Below are positions 1 to 10,609 of a stretch of 64,000 bases of DNA, one piece after another. The notes under the pieces are model-generated. The model searched no databases. It had not been told where the DNA came from and worked only from the letters and a program-made list of their open reading frames with translations. This stretch comes from Siphonodentalium dalli (Eukaryota > Mollusca > Scaphopoda > Gadilida > Siphonodentaliidae), in contig CP136065.1 of the NCBI GenBank assembly GCA_032622095.1, positions 218,904,151 to 218,968,150 of the forward strand, given 5' to 3'. Positions within the stretch are counted from its first letter, which is position 1; every line of letters begins with the position of its first letter. The position numbers were made by a program, and so were the translations under genes.

Positions 1-1003
1 GAATATAAGAAAGACTATTGGTTTGGAAATGAACACTATTGGTTGGGAAATAATATATTGATTTAGAAAAGAGTGCTATTAAAATGGAATATACCTATTT
101 TGAATACTTGATGCAATCCACTATTAAGTTTATTTGACATATTTTCTGACCAAACAGCCACCAATATAGGTGCCATGGTCATGTGAGTCAGGTGACTTTC
201 ATAAGCAATGACAACACATGTTACAAGTTACACGTACAGTAATGCCCTAAGTAATCGATTCCTTAACCACAGCAGAATTATGGGTAACTTTTCAGGATTT
301 AGTCGGAAATATGGCTTGTTGCCATTCATCGGAAAGCTCTTTACTGTAAGTGTGTCTGATCCTGGCTAATATTTTCTTCTTAGAGGAAAGCATGATGAAT
401 TTCATGTACCTACTTTAAATATGCTTGAGTATTCTGTATATGGGTAAGTCATGTTACCTTAAAGATACGGACGGCGTTGGCGGTGGGTATGCTGTTAAAA
501 TATTCACCTCCGTCAAAAACCGCCATAAACAGAAGAAATAGTAAGATATAGACATACCTTGTTCTTATGCCAATCAGAAATATGGCATAAACAGTATGTT
601 ATTATAATTTTTTTCCCCTTTGTTATGTAAACAAAAGCAAAAAACGTTACTTTTCCTGGCTTTTGTTTAGATCAGGATATGGTAAACATAAAGAGCGTTA
701 TTTATTACTGTTTTCCTGATATGGAAATAATAATGAGCGTTTATATCATTATTGTGTGATTAACCAATAGAATTGCGCTGTGTTATGTAAACAGAAGCAC
801 AATTTCTGTAACACGAGCAATCTCTTGTTTACATACACCATCGTACGTCTTGGCGACAATATACTATTTACGCACTGATTATGTTTGGCATATGAGCGGA
901 ACTGTATATATTTTGGTGTTCCTTCTGTTGATGGCGATTTGAACAAATATAAATATTTCTGCAACGAACACCGCCCGTGCCTTTAAGAGGATAGTCTAGT
1001 TAC
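1..1003. other. Downstream intron/flank of TatD-like copy B, no exon seen
   Basis: AT-rich DNA without a supportable coding exon, apart from the F3 half-element at 235-341. The exon that should follow 1004-1099 (the one carrying the GECGLD-type motif in copy A) is not visible here, so it lies beyond the left edge or is lost. Confidence 0.5.
235..341. mobile_element. F3 foldback element, left half only
   Basis: Matches the left arm of the complete F3 palindrome at 37592-37804: it opens with ACAGTAATGCCCTAAGTAAT and runs to the 'catcggaaagctct' centre. The right arm is missing, so this is a solo half-element with no coding capacity. Confidence 0.75.
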
Positions 1004-1099
1004 CTGCAGTAAAGTACATGAATCCTTTGTGATGGGAAGCCAGTCGTTTCATCTCACTATGCTTGTCCAGATGACCGAATATTATGACCTTTTCTATCC
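1004..1099 (-). CDS. TatD-like copy B, exon 3
   Basis: Bounded by a CAG acceptor at 1100-1102 and a GTAACT donor just below 1004. The 96-nt exon enters with one base carried over and leaves with one base, giving the in-frame peptide (G)IEKVIIFGHLDKHSEMKRLA and on to FMYFTAG. It has one base fewer than its copy A counterpart at 26567-26663 and is the better reference for the reading frame. Confidence 0.7.
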
Positions 1100-4000
1100 C
1101 TGTAACACAGTAAAATAACCACATTTAACTCAATGAATTCTTTCATGATGGGAGCTGCGCTGGTACAGCATTAAAGATATTGTGCCAGCGCATTCTCTTA
1201 TATGCAAGGTCAAGGTAAATATTGTCAGGCTAATGCATTCTCTTATATATGCGAGGCTCCCTATGGGAGACTCCCATATATAAGAGATTGATGCATTTGG
1301 CACAGGATCTCCATTCATAATCTGAAACACATATCAAAATGTTCGTCTCGATAAAGCGGATGGAATGTTGATGTTGCCTTTTTGTGAGTTGTTGGATGAT
1401 TGTTTATTTTTGGGGGAAAACAGGTTTTTTCTTTAAATGGAATCCATCAGACAGAATAATATTTCCCTCAATTTCTGGTTTGAAACTTATCTAAACAACA
1501 AAGGGTGAGCATGTTCGCCTGCTGTAATAGAAATCTCAGGTATATCATTGTTCTAGGGTTTGTTTTTGGGGTAAAAATCTCTTTTTTTTGGTGAAAAATG
1601 AGACAATTCAGGATTCAGGAATCCATCACAACAAGTTACGTATAATTATAGAAATTATAGAAATTTCCAGTTTTATCAAGTTGTAATTTAAGTCTTTGAT
1701 TTAATTAATAGATATAACCTATGCTATATTCATTTCCAAACTAAATATTACCACAAGCTCTAGCTCTGTTAATGGCGGCAGTCCATTCAGACATGAACTG
1801 TTTGTGCCTAAGGCTTGTCCCAACATCCACCATTCTGTACAGAAATTTTATTCTTGTTTCCAGTGCCTTCTCAGGTACAGTAACTGATTTAGTCTGGTAG
1901 ACACCCTTATCAGTCGTCACCCATGTCGATCTAAAGAGACCGCTGAGCTTATGGGAAATGTCAATGTAACAATCATCTACTTTTCTGAAAATAGAAAAAA
2001 ATATGGAATAAGTCTTACTCATCTCTTCCTGAAATTTTATAAGAAAGAACTCTTGTTTCGATTAAAGTGATGTGAAACACTCCGGTAGGGTGATAAAATA
2101 TAAATGGAGAATAATCTTGTTCAAAGTAGTAATGTTTAAAAATATTATATCCAAATTGACAACACACACACCATCATTATTATACATTAATTCAATGCAG
2201 TGACTCTCGACGGTGAAATCATTTTCGTTAGTTTATCGCCGATAGATGCGTCTCGAATCGAGTAGTAAATATTTACAATTGAGCGTAGTTCAGACGATGT
2301 TTTCTATGGAGTGGTAAGGTAGATTTGCTTCATTTTTTGGTAGTTAGTAGAATGCTACATTCTAGAGCCCGAAGCCGCCATCGCACGCCGGCGCCAGCCA
2401 TATTGGCCACAAGCTGCCGCCAGCCATATTATCTTTAACGCCAGCCACATGAAAAATTCTCCGCTGCCGGAATTGTAAAATGGCTGAGCAGTGTGCATGG
2501 GCTTATATGTCAAGCACAACTGTACTGTGAATCGCAAAGAATTACACCGCATTGCCTAATATTGGTATACTCGCATGGACACGGCATGGTTGTTATATTA
2601 TCAGAACACCGGGCCCCTTAATGTGGAATAGATTATCCAATGCATGCTTTCATATAACTGAATGGGCACATCCATTCAGTATTGAAAGGGTTAAGTATAA
2701 ATTGTTTATATCGACCCAGTCTCAGACATCGGTGGCATTTGTCGATATATGCACATAACCTGTATAAGAGAATAGAAAATATAGTTTGAAATATTATATA
2801 TCATTACTATCAGATTCATCATTCAATGATGCATGCATATATCGCAAGATGCAAGTGGTGATAAAAGTCTGAAGTCGACAGAAGTCCCAATACCGATAAC
2901 ATATACCGATTAGATGGGGAAACTACATAGTATATCCATGCCAGTCCTTCGTGTATTTTCACCATAATGGAAAAGCCCAACATCTAAAGATTACGTGTGG
3001 TCTGGAATTCTACAGGTTCATCACAAACGCTAAAACAAACGGGGTCTATAACCGGGGATTAGGAACAAGTCGGAAACGAAAATACGCTGAATGATAATGT
3101 CTCAGCCGGCTGAGACGCCATATTTTGTCAGCCATGAACCTCGCGACTGAGCCGGCTAAGCTAGCTAACCAGCCACGAAATCGGTTGAGCCAGCCGCGAA
3201 AACTATTTGTCGTGGCTTCGGGGTCTACTACATTCATCCAATTGACATAGCGCCTGGATACTAACTGATCATTTTCAAGCACCGGAACAAGTACATAATA
3301 TGTACTTAAGGATATGCAGTTATAACTGAAAAGTTTGAAGACAAATTATATAGTGTATATATATATATATATATAGATAGTAAATTTGTCTTAAATTTTT
3401 CGGCTAAAACTCATAACCTTAATCAAAACAAGAGTTATTTCTTATAATTCAATCTGTCATTTCGCAGGAGAATAGCCATAAGTAGAAGGTAGAAGTGACA
3501 AACTCTGAGATAATTCTGATCGAAGACAACTATATATAAAGTTGAACCTGACCACGCTGTGTTCAAGTGGCATCATCAAATCATCACTTTTGATTGGCTA
3601 GTGTTGTGGGATCATGCAACTTCCAGTGGGCTTTGCATGGTACTCATACATTTCAGAGTTGTTACTTTCATATTAATTTCTTTGGAAATGTTAGCATGAC
3701 TGAGTATTGTTGATTTCTCTAGTTACTTATGTACTGAGGTTAGCAGTAGGGCAATTGACAGGGCAGTCCTACCCAAAGGAATTCAGATGCAAAACTGAAA
3801 TTTCCTTTTAAATCGTCGAATAGTTTTCACGTACATTTTTAGGCACGCAGTATATAGGCGTGGTCATATCACTTGATACTGTAATAAAGACATTTAGGTT
3901 ATCAAGAAATAACCTAATGGTTAAATGCGTGAAAACCATTTGTTTTATAGTATTCCATGGAATGACAGCTTATATATGATCAAACCATTTTGAATAGAGC

Positions 4001-4495
4001 TCTGCTGATAACCTGATTCATAGTCATGCCTCCTTTAGAAAATTTTAATATTCTATTATATGTCATCAGCTTGCATGTCATAGTCCATATTGAAGGCTCC
4101 CAATACAACAAAGAAGTCTATCTGCAGTGATGTAATGTCCTAGCAGATCCAGGAACTAAATTCTAAAATCAAGAGATTGCAAATTTTAAAATCAGTTTTC
4201 TTTTTTATGCTAATATTGCTATACTAACTAAGGAGTTAAATGCTAGACTCAAAACTTTCACACAATGAGCATTTAATAGTACATGAATATAATTATTTAT
4301 AACACAATCTTATATTAACTTACGTGTCACTAAACGCCAGCATTGTATCAACCAGCTTTATTGGAACAACAAGCTTCCCAAAACACCGACTTTTCCCATT
4401 CTTGTCTGTGCATATTTCAATTTTGGTGCGTTCATTTTTAGGAAGTTTGAGAGCTTTCTTCAGTGTTTCGACAGTTGTGTTTTCATCGAGGTTCA
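1004..4495 (-). CDS. TatD-like gene, copy B (partial, three exons seen)
   Basis: Three minus-strand exons (4324-4495, 1752-1984, 1004-1099) are collinear paralogues of the first three exons of copy A at 26.6-29.8 kb. Exon phases join cleanly (172, 233 and 96 nt). The first exon encodes an unrecognised domain containing KLPKNERTKIEICTDKNGKS. The second ends in a strand-helix segment (FLYRMVDVGTSLRHKQF) that aligns with the first beta strand and helix of TatD proteins. The third (EKVIIFGHLDKHSEMKRLAS) aligns with the 'ITGGNL' strand and following helix. Unlike copy A, the third exon is in frame. The remaining TatD exons would lie left of the window. TatD assignment is by remembered family pattern; whether the gene is expressed is unknown. 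Confidence 0.7.
1139..1325. mobile_element. Degenerate F1 (piggyBac-like) MITE with ATATATGCGAG hairpin
   Basis: Begins at 'ttctttcatgatgggagctg' and contains both F1 hairpins, the first with an internal deletion, the second around 1229-1292 with arms 'atgcattctcttatatatgc' and a matching reverse copy. The TTAA ends have decayed. No coding capacity. Confidence 0.7.
1752..1984 (-). CDS. TatD-like copy B, exon 2
   Basis: Acceptor TTTTCAG at 1985-1991 and donor GTAATA below 1752. Completes the split codon AC|A from exon 1. Encodes KVDDCYIDISHKLSG, then FRSTWVTTDKGVYQTKSVTV, then the TatD-like first strand and helix ending at RARACG. It is 9 nt longer than the copy A exon (27131-27354), an in-frame difference near EKALETR. 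Confidence 0.75.
2060..4320. other. Intron of TatD-like copy B
   Basis: No supportable exon. It contains a GC-richer patch around 2368-2450 with 'gccagccatatt' repeated, a second patch around 3098-3230 with repeated 'gagccggct' motifs, and a short (TA)n run at about 3356-3375. Nothing else recognised. Confidence 0.4.
3356..3375. repeat. (TA)n microsatellite
   Basis: About ten uninterrupted TA dinucleotides within an AT-rich intron. No other function is visible. Confidence 0.9.
4324..4495 (-). CDS. TatD-like copy B, exon 1 (internal exon)
   Basis: 172 nt, exactly the length of the copy A exon at 29594-29765, with the same splice sites (acceptor ...ACAATTTCAG, donor GTAAGTTA). Encodes NLDENTTVETLKKALKLPKN, then the conserved ERTKIEICTDKNGKSRCFGK segment. 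The flanking intron 'aattgtaatatattgtt' is also shared with copy A, which points to a duplication that took introns with it. The upstream exon supplying the first base of the split codon was not found. Confidence 0.75.
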
Positions 4496-4534
4496 CTGAA
4501 ATTGTAATATATTGTTAAAATACCCATAGGGTAT

Positions 4535-4786
4535 TTAACCCTTTCTATACTAAATACTCATTGATGAGTAGAAATCCCTTAGGAAATGTTCAGATAATAA
4601 ACAACCAATGGTTGTTTATTGAACATATCTGAACATTTCCATCCAATAAATATTACTCCTTCAGCACTTGTATTATCTGGTGTCTGCTTATTTTCCCTGA
4701 AAACTCCTCAAGATCAATAATGGATCATTCCAATATATACTATTAATACTGAGTGGGAGAATCCATTCAGTAAAGAAAGGGTATTC
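4535..4786. mobile_element. F1c piggyBac-like MITE (TTAACCCTTTCTATACTAAA type)
   Basis: Starts TTAACCCTTTCTATAC and ends 'cagtaaagaaagggtatt' (the last TTAA mutated). The centre is a hairpin of 'aaatgttcagataata...tatctgaacatttcc'. TTAA flanks and the CCCTTT tip are the hallmark of piggyBac-mobilised elements. No coding capacity. Confidence 0.7.
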
Positions 4787-4789
4787 ATA

Positions 4790-5278
4790 AAGTTCATTCA
4801 TTCTGCAGCATGTTTTAATTTAAAAATAATTCCCAACTGGCAAGAATTAATCACATTTGAATTATTCACACAATGTCATGTCAGTAAAGTCGTACATTTT
4901 GTAGATGTTCATTAAAGTTAAAAAGAATTAAATGGACATAAGTAAATTGCAGTGGGTAAATGTGAACATTCAAAAAGGATTATAAAACCATCATCACCAA
5001 GAAGAAATATTTATACTCTTAGAGCAGCAGCCATTTTATTAACAAACATTTTATAAAGTTCTGATAGCATCTTGAACATCTAAATTACAAAATATTCCAT
5101 AAAACATTTGATTTGCGATTGGATAGAGAAATATAGATCATGCCATCAATCTCTGGCTAACGACTGTAGAGATCATATTCCACCAGTACAAAACCTTGGA
5201 ACTTTGACATGTTGACAGCAAACCTTAGTAAGTCGAAAAATTTACACAAGAATATATTTCTTAGTTATTATCTGTTCC
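4790..5278. other. AT-rich non-coding DNA upstream of copy B
   Basis: No exon or named repeat recognised. Positions 5249-5280 are an imperfect inverted match to 7430-7458 on the far side of the next element. Confidence 0.4.
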
Positions 5279-5994
5279 TTAACCCTTTCAGTGCCAGGGG
5301 CCGATCTCATCGGCCCTAATTTACAGTCTGTAAAATCAGCCCTAAAAAATAAAAAACAATAAAAAAAAATGTTTGTTAAAGAATATAAGAAACGAGAGGC
5401 CGATCACGATCGGCAGATGTTTAACCCATACCTTGGCGATAGTGATCAGCTATTTTCAGTTCTGACACGAATATCCATAAGCCATAACTCTGTTTAAAAT
5501 ATAAAAAAATGGATCAAACCCAAATTCGAAATCTATCTGTATTTTGGGCTGAGAAATTCACATACAAAATTTACATACATCTCAATAAAAGGAGATATAT
5601 CAGATGAAAGGTATTTCTGCTAAGTATAAGGAATGTTGAGAATTAAGGGTTCATTTTAACCACAAAAATCCATACAAGTGAAAGGGATATAATAGGAGAA
5701 TGATTACATGAAAAATATACAAATGCATAAAATTGATGACAAGGGTTAACAATTTTAACTCAATAAAATTAGGTACAGGTATGTCACTGGAACACTGCAT
5801 TGATATCATAAACCAGAGAGCTGTATGGAAATACAATAAACAACAGATAGTTCTCTGTCCAATTACAGCTTCCACTGTGCCCTGACAATATGATGGCTAA
5901 AAATAACTCTAATTTCCAATAATACAAGTTAATCTATTCTCTCTCTCAGTGCCAACTGATATCACAGGGGTTAGCTGCTATGGTTCTACATGAT

Positions 5995-6905
5995 AAGCAT
6001 AAAAATATCGAATCTGTTCAATCCTTAGTTAAAAAGGGGCCACAACTCTGGTATAAAAACAGGATCTAACCCATATTCAAACTTGATCTGTATTTTGAGT
6101 TGAGAAACTCACATACCAAATTTGGTTCCTATCAGACGATAACTGGTTGAGCTATCGAAGCATGGATGAATTCTATATCAAAGGGCCATAACTCCATTAA
6201 AAATAATCTGATCAAACCCATATTCGAACTCGAATTGTATTTTAGATAGAGAAACTCACATACCAAATTTGGTTCTCATGAGATAATATTTTTTTTAGTT
6301 ATCAAAGCATCCATGAATTCTAAGTCGAAAAAGGGCCATAACTCCGTAAAAAAAACTCGGATCAAACCCATATTCGAACTCGATCTGTATTTTGGGCTCT
6401 GATACTCGCATACCAAATTTGGTTCCGATCAGATCAAAATTGTTTGAGTTATGACAGCATGCGTGAATTCGAAAAAGGGCCATAACTCCGTAAAAAAAAC
6501 TCTGATCAAACCCATATTCGAACTCGATCTGTATTTTGGGCTCTAATACTCGCATACCAAATTTGGTTCCGATCAGATAAAAATTGTTTGAGTTATGACA
6601 GCATGCGTGAATTCGAAGTCGAAAAAGGGCCATAACTCCGTAAAAAAAACTCGGATCAAACCCATATTCGAACTCGATCTGTATTTTGGGCTCTGAAACT
6701 CGCATACCAAATTTGGTTCCGATCAGATAAAAATTGTTTGAGTTATGACAGCATGCGTGAATTCGAAGTCGAAAAAGGGCCATAACTCCGTAAAAAAAAC
6801 TCGGATCAAACCCATATTCGAACTCGATCTGTATTTCAGTCTGAGAAATTCATATACAAAATTTAGTTCCGATCGGATAGAAAATATTTGAGTTATCACA
6901 CCATG
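5995..6905. repeat. 'gggccataactc' tandem array, ~150-bp units
   Basis: Units run through 'tcaaacccatattcgaactc', 'ataccaaatttggttccgat' and 'gaaaaagggccataactcc'. The central copies are nearly identical and the outer ones diverged, as expected for unequal exchange. The same family occurs in the other orientation at 23.45-25.06 kb and as a single unit near 53.6-53.8 kb. Confidence 0.85.
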
Positions 6906-6918
6906 CGTAAAGTGTCCA

Positions 6919-6920
6919 CG

Positions 6921-6955
<35 letters not shown>

Positions 6956-6974
6956 GGACGGACGGACGGACGCA
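6919..6974. repeat. (GACA)n(GACG)n microsatellite
   Basis: About eight GACA units followed by several GACG units, placed at the end of the satellite array. The same junction type (unit then GGACGGACAGAC) recurs near 28391. Confidence 0.9.
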
Positions 6975-7222
6975 CGACGAGTGGTCAATCCGGACGTCGA
7001 CATTATGTTTACCATACTATGGTATGGGTAAACATAAAAATGATTAAAATTGTAAAAAATTGTAAAAAATAATAAGAAATGATGAAAAATTGTTAGGCCA
7101 ATGCATTCTCTTATATATGCGAGGCGACCTATGGTCGACTCGCATATATAAGAGAATGCATTGGCACAGGGTATATGGGTTGATACAAAAATCGGACTTG
7201 GCACTCAAAGGGTTAATAATAA

Positions 7223-7435
7223 TTATTAATAATGTACTTCACTGTAGGCAAAGGACCCAGCTCTAAATTTCACGATTTAAGTGAATTTGTGAGCTAATTT
7301 ACATTGCGTCGCTTACAATTATGGAATTTCTCCTGGGTAATTAATTTGATGTTTATTTGCGATATCAGCTCACAATTAATAGCATGCAATTTTTAGTTGG
7401 GATATTCACCTACAGTGAAGTACATTATTAAGGAA
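7223..7435. mobile_element. Short MITE with TAATAATGTACTTCACTGTA ends
   Basis: Left end 'taataatgtacttcactgta' and right end 'acagtgaagtacattatta' form terminal inverted repeats of about 22 bp around a ~165-bp non-coding core. Confidence 0.65.
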
Positions 7436-7497
7436 CAATTAACTAAGAAATATATTCTCCACGTTATTCTTTTGACTTTATAAGATTCCATAAGAGT

Positions 7498-8221
7498 CTG
7501 AGTTTAGTGTGCCTGTCATTTGCAGAATGAGATCCCCAGAAGGTGAATTTAGTGACGCTATCCCACATAGCGGGCTAGCATCACCAAATTCACCCTCTGG
7601 GGACCTAATTTTGCTTAGGCCTCATCTTCACTAGAAAGTTTCTTTACATAGATTCTATTTCTTTTTTGATTTAGTTTCTCTATATTCCCCAAATTTATGG
7701 GAGGCCAAATTCACATTTATTAATAATTGCGCTTCAGCACAATTGACTTGCGTTTCAGCACAATTCAATTCATATCAATTGCAATTGAATTGCGCTGAAG
7801 CACAATTATTGTTACAAGCTTACACCCCTGAACTGGGAGGTTAGCCATATATGGGAAAATAATTGAGCTGAAGCGCAAATGAATTGCGCTGATACTATTA
7901 ATTTTGTATTGGATTTATTCATTAATTAACTGGGGGTTTAGCCATATATGGAAAATTAATTGTGCTGAAGCAATTATTAATAAATGTGAATTTGGCCTCC
8001 CAAACAAATTGGCAGATGATACATTGCATTATTGAGGTTCCCAATGGGTGTATATAACAAGATTCACCATTTGGGAACTTCAATCTGAGTCTATGTCTCC
8101 CATAACAGGCCATGCAGAATGAGGTCCCCAGAGGGTGAATTTGGTGATGCTAGCATGCTATTGAGAATAGATTCACCCTCTGGGGACCTCATTCTGAAAA
8201 TGACAGGCACCCTAAACTCAG
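7498..8221. mobile_element. F2 foldback element (long form) with nested insert
   Basis: Outer ends 'ctgagtttagtgtgcctgtc' and its reverse complement 'aggcaccctaaactcag'. Each side carries an F2 hairpin with arms 'ccccagagggtgaatttag' and 'attcaccctctggggac'. The central spacer shared with other long copies is interrupted by the element at 7699-8001. Confidence 0.8.
7699..8001. mobile_element. Nested MITE inside F2
   Basis: Ends are 'gggaggccaaattcacattt' and 'aaatgtgaatttggcctccc', an exact 20-bp terminal inverted repeat. The interior repeats 'ttgcgctgaagcacaatt'-type motifs several times in both orientations. Other F2 long copies lack this block. Confidence 0.75.
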
Positions 8222-8331
8222 ACTTGACGGTGTTAGCCAGAGTAGAGATTCAAGGCATGATTTAAGGGAAATAGAAAGACTTTGTTTTTATATCTATTAT
8301 TGATAGCCCTCCAGTACTGAGATTTCACATA

Positions 8332-8586
8332 TTAACCCTTTCATGACTGAAGCTTTTAGAAAACCCTTTACCAATGCATTCTCTTATATATGCGAGTCTC
8401 CCATAGGTAGCCTCACATATATAAGAGAATACATTGGCCTAACAATATTTACCTTGACCTTGTAAGCCAGTACATTCTCTGATATATGCAAGACTCCCTA
8501 TGAGAGACTCACATATATAAGAGAATACACTGGCACAGGATCTTTAATGCTGCACCAGCGCAGCAGCTTCCATCATGAAAGGGTTC
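8332..8586. mobile_element. F1a piggyBac-like MITE, two hairpins
   Basis: TTAACCCTTTCATGACTGAA at the left, 'tcatgaaagggttcaa' at the right. Two hairpins with CTCTTATATATGCGAG arms are separated by 'acaatatttaccttgacctt'. No coding capacity. Confidence 0.8.
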
Positions 8587-8701
8587 AACCAATATTAGGT
8601 AAACATTACTGTTAAAGTGAAAGTAATTATATCAACAAATATCACCAATTACAATTACAAATCAGGAAGAATGTGAGACTTGTTAAATGTAACAATGTGA
8701 A

Positions 8702-9101
8702 TTAACCCTTTACCCAACAGAAGGGCCCTGTGCCAATGCATTCTCTTATATATGCGAGTCGACCATAGGTCGCCTCGCATATATAAGAGAATGCATTGGC
8801 TTAACACATTAAAAATTATAAAATTGTTAAAGAATGTAAGAAAAAATGGTAAAAAGTGTTAAAAAAAGATTTTTTTTAGGCCAATGCATTCTCTTATATA
8901 TGCGAGGCGACCTATGGTCGACTCGCATATATAAGAGAATGCATTGGCACAGGGCATAACTGTAACCATCACAGTGTGGTCAAGGAGCCGGTTCCAATGA
9001 TATCCATATGTGTATGGTTCTATTGAGACAGACCGAAGATATTTTAAGCTGTTGAAGCTTTATTTGGCCGGTTTTGGCCGGTTTGTTGGGTAAAGGGTTA
9101 A
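8702..9101. mobile_element. F1b piggyBac-like MITE (TTAACCCTTTACCCAACAG type)
   Basis: Perfect ends: TTAACCCTTTACCCAACAG and CTGTTGGGTAAAGGGTTAA-like 'gtttgttgggtaaagggtta'. Two long hairpins (about 8731-8799 and 8879-8947) are reverse-complement versions of one another. Near-identical copies lie at 30732-31112 and 60908-61307, so this subfamily was active recently. Confidence 0.85.
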
Positions 9102-9388
9102 CACATTAAAAATTATAAAATTGTTAAAGAATGTAAGAAAAAATGGTAAAAAGTGTTAAAAAAAGATTTTTTTTAGGCCAATGCATTCTCTTATATATGC
9201 GAGGCGACCTATGGTCGACTCGCATATATAAGAGAATGCATTGGCACAGGGCATAACTGTAACCATCACAATGTGGTCAAGGAGCCGGTTCCAATGATAT
9301 CCATATTTGTATGGTTCTATTGAGACAGACCGAAGATATTTTAGGCTGTTGAAGCTTTATTTGGCCGGTTTGTTGGGTAAAGGGTTAA
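9102..9388. mobile_element. Tandem partial F1b copy
   Basis: Shares the right-hand TTAA of the preceding copy, then repeats its interior from 'cacattaaaaattataaaat' to 'gggtaaagggttaa', including the second hairpin but not the first. Unequal exchange or aberrant excision between copies would produce it. Confidence 0.8.
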
Positions 9389-9846
9389 TAGCTCAATCGA
9401 TACAAATTACTCACTTATATAAAGAGTGCGGTAATGCTTTCCCATTTTGGTAAGAGTTGTCACCCATTCAAAAAATTAATCATTTCATCTCATTTTCAGC
9501 CCGTTTTTAAAAATAGTAGAATTATTGATCGCACAATCGTCTGCTCAAACCTGTCCATTTCCTGGTTGTATCCACTGTAAACAAATATTGGATTATCTTT
9601 CTTATATTAACCACAACAGTGCTGGAGCTAGTCAAAACAAAATTAATCAGTTTTTCTGGTAAAATAAATTGAGGTGGTTGGGTAGATTTTCATATCATGT
9701 TTACAAGATATTTTACTAACTGTAATAAACCATATGAACCCAAAAATTCAATGATAGATCCAATTCAATGGAATGCATACACGGATAAGAGAGAGATTAT
9801 GATAGTATACCTTTTAAATGCAAATGTTAAACTATTATATTCTGAT
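9389..9846. other. Non-coding DNA, diverged dispersed repeat
   Basis: No exon seen. The segment with 'tcacttatataaagagtgcg' to 'attggattatctttcttata' resembles 32025-32225 ('tcacctatatacagggtgca' to 'attgggttatctctcttaca'), so both belong to an unnamed dispersed repeat. Confidence 0.45.
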
Positions 9847-10519
9847 TAGGCCAAAAAAAAAAGTGTTTTGGTTCTCGAGCAATTTTTTTTTCAAATCAAT
9901 GAGGGAGGGAGGGTTTTATTTTTATTTTTTATTTTTTTCTGGGCATAGTAAGCATGGACAAAGATACCTTCCTCTGTCTAGTAATAACCAGAAAGGTAGA
10001 GGGAACTGTTATGCATATAAACTCATTTAGTCTTATATAAAAATGACATTGTACTACCAGTGTATGACTGGGATTACCTAACAATATATAATGCCCCTGA
10101 CATTAACTACTGTTATTGTTGTCTAAAAACTGATACCTCCCCATTCTAATATGTGATCCTGAATTTAGTCCTGTGCCTTTCAATTGTATAAAGTTACAAT
10201 TAGTGTAAGTTGTTCACAATGACTAATTGTAAGAAGAGCATGAGGATCAGCTAATCATTTTCTGAATTGTAATCATCTACTTCCTGTTGTAAGCCTGCAA
10301 GTCACTTTTTAACACATTACATGTTAGAGCTCAATGCACACTAATATTCAACACATATCTGCTATGGACATGTTGATAAAATAATATATATATATTTTTT
10401 TCTTTTTTTCGTAAGTTTTTTTGTCATAACATCAGGTATTGCAATAAAAAGGCCTAATGCAGCCCTTTTTATTCAATGCGGCGGGGCCTGAGAACCAAAA
10501 CTTTTTTTTTTTTGGCCTT
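9847..10519. mobile_element. MITE with TAGGCC(A)10 ends
   Basis: Left 'taggccaaaaaaaaaagtgt' continues to 'tttggttctcgagc'; right 'gcctgagaaccaaaactttt' continues to 'tttttggccttat'. These are terminal inverted repeats of about 33 bp around non-coding DNA. Confidence 0.65.
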
Positions 10520-10609
10520 ATAGATCATGATTGACGAAAAATTAAATATTGAGCAAAGAAAATTACAAAATCAAGAAAAATGTTTGAGATTGGGCGGGTC
10601 ATTTTTATG

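Larger units (their letters stand above)
5279..7216. mobile_element. F1d TTAA-bounded element carrying a satellite array
   Basis: Left end TTAACCCTTTCAGTGCC, right end GGCACTCAAAGGGTTAA: near-perfect terminal inverted repeats inside TTAA. The interior contains about six head-to-tail copies of a ~150-bp 'gggccataactc' unit (about 6000-6900), a GACA/GACG microsatellite and one F1 hairpin (about 7090-7167). The ~490-nt minus-strand open frame over the array is a by-product of the repeat period. No transposase seen, so it would need to be mobilised in trans. Confidence 0.7.

Noticed and set aside
6295-6783. 162-residue minus-strand frame with a ~50-residue repeat
   Set aside because: It is exactly the satellite array read in one frame, and diverged units outside it carry stops.
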